A DNA stretch of 64,000 nucleotides from Uliginosibacterium flavum. GTDB lineage: Bacteria > Pseudomonadota > Gammaproteobacteria > Burkholderiales > Rhodocyclaceae. The notes under the pieces were generated by a model, which searched no databases, was not told where the DNA came from, and worked only from the letters and a program-made list of their open reading frames with translations. The stretch covers positions 22,733 through 86,732 of the forward strand of contig NZ_JBEWZI010000016.1 of NCBI RefSeq assembly GCF_040566545.1. Direction: 5' to 3'. The position numbers and the translations under genes were made by a program. This document shows positions 53,145 to 61,486 of this stretch, in pieces. Within the stretch, counting starts at the first letter, position 1. The number at the start of each line of letters is the position of its first letter.

Positions 53145-53221
53145 GAACTGGGAACTGGGAACGGGGAACTGGGAACTGGGAACTGGGAACTGGGAACTGG
53201 GAACTGGGAACTGGGAACTGG
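53145..53221. repeat. GAACTGG heptanucleotide array (11 units) after fliK
   Basis: Eleven tandem GAACTGG units, the third with one substitution, starting at the base after the fliK TGA. The plus strand reads GGGAACTGGGAACTGGG, so four or more G-triplets at 4-nt spacing give a potential G-quadruplex inside the flagellar operon. Confidence 0.95.
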
Positions 53222-53386
53222 GAATTCAAGTCGAAAAACAGCAGGCAGAAGTGGGAAACGCGTTTATTTGGCAGCGAGACCCTTCATAAGGGGCCTGCAA
53301 TGTCCGTTATTCAAGCCTTGAGGGTCGTGCCGAGCGCGACACAATACTGAAACAAGACAGAATTGAATGACGAGGGAGCTCCGATT

Positions 53387-53989
53387 ATGGCAACAAGCAA
53401 GGAAGCACCAAAAAAGGAGGCCGCAGCTGACGAAGCTGCGCCCGCTCCCAAGAAGAGCAAGAAACTGCTGATCATCATCCTGGCCGCTGTAGTGTTGCTC
53501 GGCGCCATTGGCGGCGGCGCTTACGCCCTGCTGGCCAAGAAAAAAGTCGCGACTGAAGGCGAAGAGGCTGCGGCCGAGGAAGCGCCTGCTCACGCCGTTC
53601 ACGAATGGCCGAAATTCGATCCGAACAAGCCGCCGGTCTTCCTGCCGCTGGAGCCCTTTACCGTGAATCTGCAGCCCGACAATGGCGCCGAACAATTCCT
53701 GCAGGTAGTGGCCTCATTGCGCGTGATCGACGCCCACGTCGGCGATCAGGTCAAAGCCTTCATGCCGCAGATCAGGCACGAAGTACTGTCCCTGCTCTCG
53801 GGCAAGAAGCCTTCCGAGATCACCTCGCCGGAAGGGCGTGAAGAGCTCGCCACCGAGATGAAGGAAATCATCAATGTGATCATGGGTTTTGAGCCGCCCC
53901 CCGTATCCAAGAAGAAAAAGAAGACTTCCGATCCGGAGCCTGTAGGTCCGGTCGTGTCAGTGTTTTTTACCCAGTTCATCGTGCAATAG
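53387..53989 (+). CDS. fliL: Flagellar basal-body protein FliL
   Basis: 200 residues, single-pass inner-membrane protein at the stator-rotor interface. Basic Lys/Ala-rich N-terminus, membrane helix (about 28-50, LLIIILAAVVLLGAIGGGAYALL), and periplasmic FliL domain with FLPLEPFTVNLQ, RVIDAHVGDQVKAFMPQIRHEVLSLLSGK and a C-terminal VFFTQFIVQ. ATG 53387 with GAGGGAG upstream. Confidence 0.95.
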   Translation: MATSKEAPKKEAAADEAAPAPKKSKKLLIIILAAVVLLGAIGGGAYALLAKKKVATEGEEAAAEEAPAHAVHEWPKFDPNKPPVFLPLEPFTVNLQPDNGAEQFLQVVASLRVIDAHVGDQVKAFMPQIRHEVLSLLSGKKPSEITSPEGREELATEMKEIINVIMGFEPPPVSKKKKKTSDPEPVGPVVSVFFTQFIVQ

Positions 53990-54023
53990 GCGAACTGACC
54001 CGTAGCAGGAATCGAGGCAAACC

Positions 54024-55055
54024 ATGGCCCAGGATTTTCTCTCTCAGGAAGAGGTTGACGCGCTACTCAAGGGCGTGACCGGGGAGCTGGACGAGCCGGA
54101 ACAGGCCGGCGACGACGGCACGGGCATACGTTCCTACAACCTCGCCACGCAAGAGCGCATCGTACGTGGGCGCATGCCCACGCTGGAGCTGATCCACGAA
54201 CGCTACGCGCGTTACCTGCGCATCGGCCTGTTCAACTACATGCACCGCAATGCCGAGGTTTCGGTGGGCCCGATCCGCGTGCAGAAATACAGCGAATTCG
54301 TGCGCAATCTGGTGGTGCCGACCAACCTCAACCTGATCATGGCCAAACCGCTTCGCGGCACCGGCCTGATCGTGTTCGATCCGAATCTGGTGTTTCTGGT
54401 GGTCGACAACATGTTCGGCGGCGATGGGCGCTTCCACACCCGCGTCGAAGGCCGCGACTTCACCGCCACCGAGCAACGCATCATCCAGGGCTTGCTACGC
54501 GTAGTTTTCGCCGAATATGAACGCGCCTGGTCACCGGTCTTCCAGCTGCAGTTCGAATACATCCGCAGCGAGATGAACTCGCAGTTCGCCAACATCGCCA
54601 CCCCCAGCGAAATCGTGGTCGCGACCACCTTCACACTGGAATTCGGCGGTGCCCAGGCCGACATGCACATCTGCTTCCCGTATTCGATGGTCGAGCCTAT
54701 CCGCGACATCCTCTACAGCTCGATGCAATCGGATCACATCACTCAGGACAAGCGCTGGATCAACCTGATGTCCAAGCAGATCAACGGCGTGGATATCAAT
54801 CTGGTCGCCAATCTGGGCGTTACCACCGTGTCACTGCGCGACATCGCGAACTTCAAGGTTGGCGATGTCATCCCGCTCGAGATCCCGGAAAACATCGAAG
54901 CGAATGTGGATGGCGTAAAGATTCTGGAGTGCAAATACGGCATTCAGGGCGGTCACTACGCCCTGCGGGTCGAAAAATTCAACCTCCCGGAAGACACCGA
55001 AATCAACCTGATCGCCGCCAAACTGGGCGTGAGAGGAGAAGAAAGCCATGACTGA
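54024..55055 (+). CDS. fliM: Flagellar motor switch protein FliM
   Basis: 343 residues. C-ring protein that binds CheY-P. The N-terminal CheY-binding peptide is present as DFLSQEEVDALLKGV; the middle CheC-like domain has GTGLIVFDPNLVFLVVDNMFGG; the C-terminal SpoA domain has VTTVSLRDIANFKVGDVIPLEI. It overlaps fliN by 8 bp. Confidence 0.97.
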   Translation: MAQDFLSQEEVDALLKGVTGELDEPEQAGDDGTGIRSYNLATQERIVRGRMPTLELIHERYARYLRIGLFNYMHRNAEVSVGPIRVQKYSEFVRNLVVPTNLNLIMAKPLRGTGLIVFDPNLVFLVVDNMFGGDGRFHTRVEGRDFTATEQRIIQGLLRVVFAEYERAWSPVFQLQFEYIRSEMNSQFANIATPSEIVVATTFTLEFGGAQADMHICFPYSMVEPIRDILYSSMQSDHITQDKRWINLMSKQINGVDINLVANLGVTTVSLRDIANFKVGDVIPLEIPENIEANVDGVKILECKYGIQGGHYALRVEKFNLPEDTEINLIAAKLGVRGEESHD

Positions 55056-55476
55056 AGACGAAATCAACGAAGCCGCGGAAGCTGAAGCCCCCATCAGCGA
55101 AGACGATTGGGCTGCGGCCATGCAGGAACAGGCCGTGGTGGACGCGGCCCCGGCGCCAGCGCCACAAGCCGCCGTATTCCAGAATTTCGATGGTGGCACC
55201 AAGCCCGGCAGCATGAACGACTACGAGCTGATCCTCGACATCCCGGTGCACATGACCGTGGAACTGGGGCGCACACGCATCTCGATCCGCAATCTGCTGC
55301 AGCTGGCCCACGGCTCGGTTGTCGAACTCGACGCCTTGGCCGGCGAACCGATGGACGTGCTGGTCAACGGTACCCTGATCGCCCAGGGCGAAGTCGTGGT
55401 CGTGAATGACAAATTCGGTATCCGCCTGACCGACATCATCACGCCGTCGGAGCGCGTGCGAAAACTGCGCACCTGA
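55048..55476 (+). CDS. fliN: Flagellar motor switch protein FliN
   Basis: 142 residues. C-ring protein with an acidic N-terminal extension (about 1-65) and a C-terminal SpoA domain (LILDIPVHMTVELGRTRISIRNLLQLAHGSVVELDALAGEPMDVLVNGTLIAQGEVVVVNDKFGIRLTDI pattern). It is the last flagellar gene here; the fliO-fliP-fliQ-fliR genes that usually follow are absent and a terminator comes next. Confidence 0.96.
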   Translation: MTEDEINEAAEAEAPISEDDWAAAMQEQAVVDAAPAPAPQAAVFQNFDGGTKPGSMNDYELILDIPVHMTVELGRTRISIRNLLQLAHGSVVELDALAGEPMDVLVNGTLIAQGEVVVVNDKFGIRLTDIITPSERVRKLRT

Positions 55477-55561
55477 GGATAGTCAGCCCGTACAGGCCCG
55501 CCAGGCCTGGCTCTTCGTCGTACACAGCAAGCGCCGCGCCTGCTGCGAAGCAAAAACAAAA

Positions 55562-55585
55562 ACCCCCGAAATCCGGGGGTTTTTG
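55562..55585. terminator. Bidirectional terminator between fliN and pectate lyase 1
   Basis: ACCCCCG (55562-55568) pairs with CGGGGGT (55574-55580), T-run on the right and A-run on the left, so it serves both fliN and the minus-strand pectate lyase. Confidence 0.9.
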
Positions 55586-55630
55586 TTTGGCTGCACCTGC
55601 CACTTGCGTGGCAGGTTTGATCAAATGCGC

Positions 55631-57166
55631 TTACTTGGTAGAGCACTTGTTCGGATCGCCCACCGGGTCAGAACCGAAGGCTGCCACGGTACAGGCAATG
55701 GTCTTGCCCGAACCTACGTACTTGGCTACCCACTTGCCCTTGCGGCCGAAAGCCACCCAGCCAGTCGTCTTGGCCGTACAGGTTTCACCCAGCGCGGCAC
55801 ACTTGCTGAAACCAGCCGGATAATCACCCGTGCCGGTCATTGCCGGAGGCGTACCGCCACCAGAAGAGCTGCTCGACGAAGAACTGCTGGAGCTGGAGCT
55901 CGACGAAGAGCTGGAGCTGCTTGACGAAGAGGAACTACTGGAGCTGCTCGACGAAGAACTGCTGCTCGAAGACGAGCTGGAGCTGCTGGATGACGAAGAA
56001 CTGGAGCTACCGCAAGCCGAAGCCGTCAGCGTCGCACCGTTCTTGCCCACACCGGCGTACTGAGCCAGCTTGTCCTTCACACACTGCGGGGTCACCGGCT
56101 CGTAAGTGTAGGTCAAGGTCTTCGGGAAAGCCGCTGTCGTGGTCCAAGTGTCAGCGTTCACGCCGCCACCGGAATCCGTCCAGGTAATGCCGTAAGTAGC
56201 GTTATCTGCCGCCTTGGTGGTGTTGTTGTTGCGCAGATCCCACTTGCCGCAGTTGACCACGTCGTAACGACAGGTCACCGGGTTCACGGAGTTCTGGAAC
56301 CAGTTCTTCTCGATCAGCGCATAGCCGCCGGTACGCACGTTAATGCCTGACTCGGTGATCTTGTCGTAGAAGTTGTTGTACATGTGTGTCCAGCCACCAC
56401 GTTGCAGCGGCAGACGGCCATTCACATTGTAATAAATATTGTGGTGGAAAGTGATCTCGCGACCGCCGCCGATATCGGAGCTCGACGAACCATCCAGGCC
56501 GACTTTCTTGCTGTCGTGGATGCTGTTGTACGAAACGGTGATGTTATGCGAGTCCTTCTTGATATCGATCGCGGACTCGAAAGTCAGGTCGCCATCGGGC
56601 GAACCGGCACATTCGTTGTTCACAGCGAACATCTCGTTGTGGTCGATCCACACGTTCGAAGCACTGTCGATGCGGAACATGTCAGCATCGTTGCTGGCGC
56701 CGCCCAAGGCTCCAATCTTCATGTTCTTGACAACAACGTTGCTGGAGCCGCCATTGATCACGATGCCGAAGTTGGCCGAGGAGCCGTTCGCACCCTGAAT
56801 GGTGATACCAGCGGTGAAGTTCTTCACCTCAACGTAACGATAGGCATCACTCCAGTGCGGAGAGGGGCACTTGCCCGATGCATCCTTGGTAGAACCCTTG
56901 ACGACATTGGCAATCAGCGCATCTTCATTGCCGGTATAGGTAATGATGACGGGGTAAGCGCCGGTAGAGATCTTCTTGCCAGCAGCGTCGAGGCGCGCAT
57001 TGGCGATGATGGTGTTGATTTCCGTGTGGGTTGCCGCCGTAAAGGATTTAGCGCCCGTCACATTGCCACCGTCAGCCGTGGAAAAACCACCGGTCTGAGC
57101 GGCAAATGCGATGCTGCTGGTGGCCAGTGCAACGCACGTAGCCAGTGTTTTCAGCTTGAAACTCAT
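55631..57166 (-). CDS. Secreted pectate lyase 1 (PL1) with poly-Ser linker and Cys module
   Basis: 511 residues. Signal peptide (1-22); PL1 beta-helix (about 23-390); poly-Ser linker (about 392-440); C-terminal four-Cys module (about 450-511, DYPAGFSKCAALGETC onward). The lyase has the motif string WIDHNEMF, DGDLTFESAIDIKKDSHNITVSYN, HDSKKVGLDGSS and GRLPLQRGG (catalytic Arg in RxPxxR-type motif). It cleaves polygalacturonate by Ca-dependent beta-elimination. Highly similar to the next gene, so a tandem duplicate. SD CAGGAG upstream. Confidence 0.95.
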   Translation of the reverse strand: MSFKLKTLATCVALATSSIAFAAQTGGFSTADGGNVTGAKSFTAATHTEINTIIANARLDAAGKKISTGAYPVIITYTGNEDALIANVVKGSTKDASGKCPSPHWSDAYRYVEVKNFTAGITIQGANGSSANFGIVINGGSSNVVVKNMKIGALGGASNDADMFRIDSASNVWIDHNEMFAVNNECAGSPDGDLTFESAIDIKKDSHNITVSYNSIHDSKKVGLDGSSSSDIGGGREITFHHNIYYNVNGRLPLQRGGWTHMYNNFYDKITESGINVRTGGYALIEKNWFQNSVNPVTCRYDVVNCGKWDLRNNNTTKAADNATYGITWTDSGGGVNADTWTTTAAFPKTLTYTYEPVTPQCVKDKLAQYAGVGKNGATLTASACGSSSSSSSSSSSSSSSSSSSSSSSSSSSSSSSSSSSSSSSSSSSSSSSSSGGGTPPAMTGTGDYPAGFSKCAALGETCTAKTTGWVAFGRKGKWVAKYVGSGKTIACTVAAFGSDPVGDPNKCSTK

Positions 57167-57263
57167 TTTTTTGTCTCCTGAAATTAATTTTGCCCGACCA
57201 CCCGAACCTGCTGGTTCGGAAAAACGTCCGGGCAGCCCCGCATATTGGTTTGCGCGACTCGCT

Positions 57264-57328
57264 TATTAATGCACAAAAGGGCGTACGACTTCAATACGCA
57301 GATCAAAAAAAGTAGGGATCTGTCCTAC
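57264..57328 (-). promoter_or_regulatory. Promoter and palindrome of pectate lyase 1
   Basis: Palindrome GTAGGGATCTGTCCTAC (57312-57328); on the gene strand a TTGAAG box follows 17 bp later (57289-57294), then 19 bp, then TTAATA (57264-57269). The pectate lyase 2 promoter has the same layout, placing the palindrome near -60, where class I activators bind. Confidence 0.65.
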
Positions 57329-57682
57329 ATAAAACAAACTCTCAAGCAGGCACAGCAGGCGTGTCACGCGGAACATGCCACTCGTCAGTCAAGCCGCGGC
57401 AAAGCCTTTCGGACAACGTAAGCCCGGCCCCTGATACAAAACACCTATCCGAAGACCCCCGCCCACAGTGCCTCTTCAGGAACTCTACCTGCAGAGCCAA
57501 GTCCTGAGGGGGTCTCAACTACCCTGCTAAAAACATGCTTCTTGATAGGCGATCTCGGCCGTAAATCCGCCGCAGAAGTCCTCGGCCTGCTCCAACGGCT
57601 CAAATCAAATAACAAAACCCCCGAACCGGGGGCTTTGTTTAAGCGTGCCTGCCGCTTGCGCAGCAGGTCTGGTCAAGCGCGC
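57329..57682. repeat. Dispersed element and terminator of pectate lyase 2
   Basis: 57440-57530 has CCGAAGACC and CCTCTTCAGG, CTGCAGAGCC words of the dispersed family. 57612-57639 forms a CCCCCG-based hairpin, terminator of pectate lyase 2 on the minus strand (CGGGGGTTTTGTT). No gene. Confidence 0.7.
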
Positions 57683-59254
57683 TTAGCGATAGTAAGAACA
57701 CTTGTTCGAACTACCCGCCGGATCGCCACCGAAGGCTGCGACGGTACAGGCGATGCTCTTGCCCACGCCGACATTCTTCAACACCCACTTGCCTTTGGCA
57801 CCAAAAGCAACCCAGCCCTGACCCGAGCCAACCGTGCAGATTCCGCCCAGATCCGCACACTTGGACCAGCCTGCCGGATAAGAGCCCGTACCCTTCAGCA
57901 CGGGAACTGCACCACCCGACGAGCTGGAGCTACTGCTGGAGGAGGAGGAAGAGCTGCTTGACGAAGAGCTGCTGCTCGACGACGAACCACCGGAGCTGCT
58001 GGAACTCGACGAAGAGCTGGAGCTGCTCGAAGACGAGCTGGAACTGCTGCTCGACGAAGAGCTGGAGCTGCTGGACGACGACGAGCTGCTGGAGCTGCCG
58101 CAAGCGGAAGCCACCAGGGTTGCGCCGTTCTTGCCCACACCCACAACACTGGCCAGCTTGTCCTTCACGCATTGCGCGGAAACCGGCTCGTACGTGTAGG
58201 TCAGGGTCTTCGGGAAAGCGGCTGTCGTGGCCCAGGTGTTGGCATTGGCGCCACCACCGGAATCCGTCCAGGTGATGCCGTAGGTGGCGTTATCAGCCGC
58301 GCTGGTGGTGTTGTTGTTGCGCAGGTCCCACTTACCGCAGTTGACCACGTCGTAACGGCAGGTCACCGGGTTGTAGGCGTTCTGGAACCAGTTCTTCTCG
58401 ATCAGCGCGTAGCCGCCGGTGCGCACGTTGATGCCAGACTCGGTCACCTTGTCGTAAAAATTGTTGTAGATGTGCGTCCAGCCACCGCGTTGCAGCGGCA
58501 GACGAGCACTCACGTTGTAGTAGTAATTGTGGTGAAAGGTAATCTCGCGGCCACCGGCGATATCGCTGGCCGAAGAACCATCCAGGCCGACCTTCTTGCT
58601 GTCGTGGATATAGTTGTACGAAACGGTAATGTTGTGCGAGTCCTTCTTGATGTCGATAGCCGACTCAAAAGTCAGATCTCCGTCGGGCGAGCCATTGCAC
58701 TCGTTGTTCACCGCGAAGAGTTCGTTGTGATCGATCAGCACGTTCGACGAGCCATCAATCCGCAGCATGTCCGCATCACTGCTGGCGCCGCCCAGGGCAC
58801 CGATCTTCATGTTCTGGACAACGACGTTGTTCGAGGCGCTCTTGATCGTGATGCCGAAGTTGGCCGAGGAACCATTCGCGCCCTGGATGGTAAGACCGGA
58901 CGTGAAGTTCTTGACCTCTACTTCACGGTAGGCGTCGCTCCAGTGCGGGGACGGGCAATTGCCCGAGGCATCAACCGTAGAACCTTTGACGACGTTGGCG
59001 ATCAGTGCATCTTCGTTACCCGTATAGGTAATGATGAGCGGATAAGCGCCCGTAGCGACCTTGGTGCCCGCAGCGTTGATGCGTGCCGCAGCAATGGCAT
59101 CGATGATGCCCTGCATCGTGCTGACCGTGACCGACTTGGCGCCGGCCTGGTTACCGCCGGTAGCGGTAGAGAAACCGCCGGTATTGGCGGCAAACGCCAT
59201 GCTGCTGGCAGCCAGCGCTACCAGCGCGGCCGTTGTTTTCAGTTTGAAACTCAT
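57683..59254 (-). CDS. Secreted pectate lyase 2 (PL1) with poly-Ser linker and Cys module
   Basis: 523 residues with the same architecture as pectate lyase 1: signal peptide MSFKLKTTAALVALAASSMAFA, PL1 beta-helix with the same motif string (LIDHNELF, DGDLTFESAIDIKKDSHNITVSYNYIHDSKKVGLDGSS, RLPLQRGG), a poly-Ser linker broken by GGSS, and a C-terminal four-Cys module. The helix is nearly identical in long stretches to the neighbour; the linker is longer. SD AGGAG precedes ATG 59254, and the open frame upstream is dismissed. Duplication followed by modest divergence is likely. Confidence 0.95.
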   Translation of the reverse strand: MSFKLKTTAALVALAASSMAFAANTGGFSTATGGNQAGAKSVTVSTMQGIIDAIAAARINAAGTKVATGAYPLIITYTGNEDALIANVVKGSTVDASGNCPSPHWSDAYREVEVKNFTSGLTIQGANGSSANFGITIKSASNNVVVQNMKIGALGGASSDADMLRIDGSSNVLIDHNELFAVNNECNGSPDGDLTFESAIDIKKDSHNITVSYNYIHDSKKVGLDGSSASDIAGGREITFHHNYYYNVSARLPLQRGGWTHIYNNFYDKVTESGINVRTGGYALIEKNWFQNAYNPVTCRYDVVNCGKWDLRNNNTTSAADNATYGITWTDSGGGANANTWATTAAFPKTLTYTYEPVSAQCVKDKLASVVGVGKNGATLVASACGSSSSSSSSSSSSSSSSSSSSSSSSSSSSSSSSSSSGGSSSSSSSSSSSSSSSSSSSSSSSGGAVPVLKGTGSYPAGWSKCADLGGICTVGSGQGWVAFGAKGKWVLKNVGVGKSIACTVAAFGGDPAGSSNKCSYYR

Positions 59255-59350
59255 GTTTAGCTCCTGGATTTGATTGAGTCCGGCCAATCGAACCTGCAGG
59301 GGCCAGAACGTTTTCGGAACAATCGCACACGATGCTTTCTGTGGCCTCGG

Positions 59351-59414
59351 TATTTACGCGCAAAAAGGAATACATGCTCAACAAAAAGAAGACGAAAGTA
59401 AGCATTTATCCTAC
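59351..59414 (-). promoter_or_regulatory. Promoter and palindrome of pectate lyase 2
   Basis: Palindrome GTAAGCATTTATCCTAC (59398-59414), then TTGAGC (59376-59381) 16 bp downstream on the gene strand, then 19 bp, then TAAATA (59351-59356). Nearly the same spacing as pectate lyase 1. Confidence 0.65.
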
Positions 59415-59756
59415 AAGCAGCAGAATTGCCCAGATCTCGAAAACGCGTGTTACCAGAAACATCCTTGCGCAAGCCTCAAATTGGCAATATCCCCTTTCAG
59501 CCAGCGCAACTCGGCAACGACGCCCCCTTGATGACGAACGGCATCACCTTCAAGACCCGCACCCGCCGGCCTTCTTCAGCTTGCCCCCGTGCAAGACCAA
59601 GCCCAGCGCACCTCTCCAGCCTGCTTCAGAAAGCCCGACAGATTTACCTCGAAGCGAACAACAATCCAGCGAAGCCATCAAGCCTCAGCCTTACCGCGCC
59701 GTAGAAACAAGCACGACTCCGCGGCCGCGACCGCGCCACTTTTCATCGAGAACGCC
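59415..59756. repeat. Spacer with degenerate dispersed element
   Basis: 59545-59640 has degenerate element words (AAGACCCGCACC, CTTCTTCAGC). An in-frame extension of aspA runs through it, but ATG 59757 is the natural start. No other gene. Confidence 0.5.
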
Positions 59757-61190
59757 ATGACCACCACCACCGCTTCTCCCGGCAAACGCCTCGAACATGA
59801 CCTGCTCGGCAATCGCGAAGTCCCCGCCGACGCCTATTACGGCGTGCACACCCTGCGCGCGCTGGAGAATTTCCCGATCACCGGCATTCCCATTTCGGTC
59901 TACCCGGATCTGCTCGCCGCGCTGGCCGTGATCAAGCAGGCCGCCGCCATCACCAACCATGAGCTGGGCCTGCTCAGCCGCGTGCATCTCGACGCCATCG
60001 TCGCCGCCTGCGAAGAAATCCGCGCCGGGCGCTGGCACGAACACTTCGTCGTCGACGTCATCCAGGGCGGCGCCGGCACCTCCAGCAACATGAACGCCAA
60101 CGAAGTGATCGCCAACCGCGCGCTAGAACTGCTCGGCCACGCCAAAGGCGCGTATCAGCACCTGCACCCCAACGAACACGTCAACATGAGCCAGAGCACC
60201 AACGACGTGTATCCCACCGCGCTGAAGATCGCCACCTACAGCGGCCTGCACGGGCTGGTGAGCGCCATGGCCGTGCTGCGCGAAACCTTCGAGGAGCGCG
60301 CTGAGGCCTTCAAGGAAGTCATCAAGATGGGCCGCACCCAGCTGCAGGACGCCGTGCCCATGACCCTCGGCCAGGAATTCAGCACTTACGCCGTGATGCT
60401 CGGCGAGGACGAAGAGCGCGTGCGCGAGGCGGCCAGCCTGATCCGCGAAATCAACCTCGGCGCCACCGCCATCGGCACCGGCATCGCCAGCCCGCCGGAA
60501 TACGCCGCCCGCGTGCGCCAGCACCTGGCGGATCTGACCGGCATCGCCCTGATCACCTCGCCGAATCTGGTCGAAGCCACCCAGGACTGCGGCGCCTTCG
60601 TGCAGATTTCCGGCGTGCTCAAGCGCGTCGCCGTGAAACTCTCCAAAACCTGCAACGACCTGCGCCTGCTCTCCAGTGGCCCGCGCGCCGGCTTTGGCGA
60701 AATCAACCTGCCACCCATGCAGGCCGGCTCCTCGATCATGCCGGGCAAGGTCAATCCCGTGATCCCGGAAGTCGTCAACCAGATCGCCTTCGAAGTCATC
60801 GGCAACGATGTCACCGTCAGCTTCGCCGCCGAGGCCGGGCAACTCCAGCTCAACGCCTTCGAGCCGATCATCGCCCACAGCCTGTTCAAGAGCGTTGCCC
60901 ACCTGCGCCAGGGCTGCCTCACGCTGGCCGAGCGCTGCGTCAAAGGCATCACCGCCAATCCGGACCGCATGCGCGAATCCGTGCGCAACTCCATCGGCAT
61001 CGTCACCGCGCTGAATCCCTACATCGGCTACGCCAACGCCACCGACGTCGCCACCGAAGCCCACTTGAGCGGCGCCAGCGTCTACGACATCGTGCTCGCC
61101 CGGGGCCTGCTCAGCCGCGAACAGCTCGACGAAATCCTCAAGCCCGAAGCCCTGACCAGTCCGCAGATGATCGTGCGATCGCAAGCATAG
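59757..61190 (+). CDS. aspA: Aspartate ammonia-lyase
   Basis: 477 residues, full length. Converts L-aspartate to fumarate plus ammonia. Family words are REVPADAYYGVHTLRALENFPITG, TSSNMNANEVIANRALE, EHVNMSQSTNDVYPTA, MGRTQLQDAVPMTLGQEF and the GSSIMPGKVNP loop with the catalytic Ser. The MGRTQLQDAVPMT variant separates it from fumarase C (GRTHLQDATPLT). It stands alone. Confidence 0.95.
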   Translation: MTTTTASPGKRLEHDLLGNREVPADAYYGVHTLRALENFPITGIPISVYPDLLAALAVIKQAAAITNHELGLLSRVHLDAIVAACEEIRAGRWHEHFVVDVIQGGAGTSSNMNANEVIANRALELLGHAKGAYQHLHPNEHVNMSQSTNDVYPTALKIATYSGLHGLVSAMAVLRETFEERAEAFKEVIKMGRTQLQDAVPMTLGQEFSTYAVMLGEDEERVREAASLIREINLGATAIGTGIASPPEYAARVRQHLADLTGIALITSPNLVEATQDCGAFVQISGVLKRVAVKLSKTCNDLRLLSSGPRAGFGEINLPPMQAGSSIMPGKVNPVIPEVVNQIAFEVIGNDVTVSFAAEAGQLQLNAFEPIIAHSLFKSVAHLRQGCLTLAERCVKGITANPDRMRESVRNSIGIVTALNPYIGYANATDVATEAHLSGASVYDIVLARGLLSREQLDEILKPEALTSPQMIVRSQA

Positions 61191-61486
61191 GCTAGCTGCA
61201 GAGCCGCTACGGACGAACCTCTGCGGACAGGCACACCAGGCACCCAATACCCGCGGGCATCTTCTGGCATGCACATCCAAGAACCATGCCACGCGCGGCT
61301 CTGCAAGCACGTCCTGACAAATCCGTTCAGCCCTTTGCTGCCGCAATCCAGCGCCCGGCGTCCTCCCGTACAATCCGCAACACCATCACGCAGGCATATG
61401 CGGACACGACCTGGAGAACGCTGCAACGAAGCTTCCAGCACGTTTCTGCCGTGACAAGGCCTCAACAAACCCCGGAAAGAGCCCCG
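61191..61486. repeat. Dispersed element before the DUF1176 gene
   Basis: CTGCAGAGCCGC, GGCATCTTCTGGCATGC and GCGGCTCTGCAAGCA (61295-61309). A frame open from 61286 runs through it into the next gene but has no start signal. Confidence 0.6.

Noticed and set aside
53145..53221. CRISPR array
   Set aside because: Seven-bp units without spacers; the same holds for the arrays at 14153 and 14308.
60123..61373. 416-codon minus-strand ORF opposite aspA
   Set aside because: Gly/Ala/Asp-rich antisense shadow of a well-conserved enzyme.
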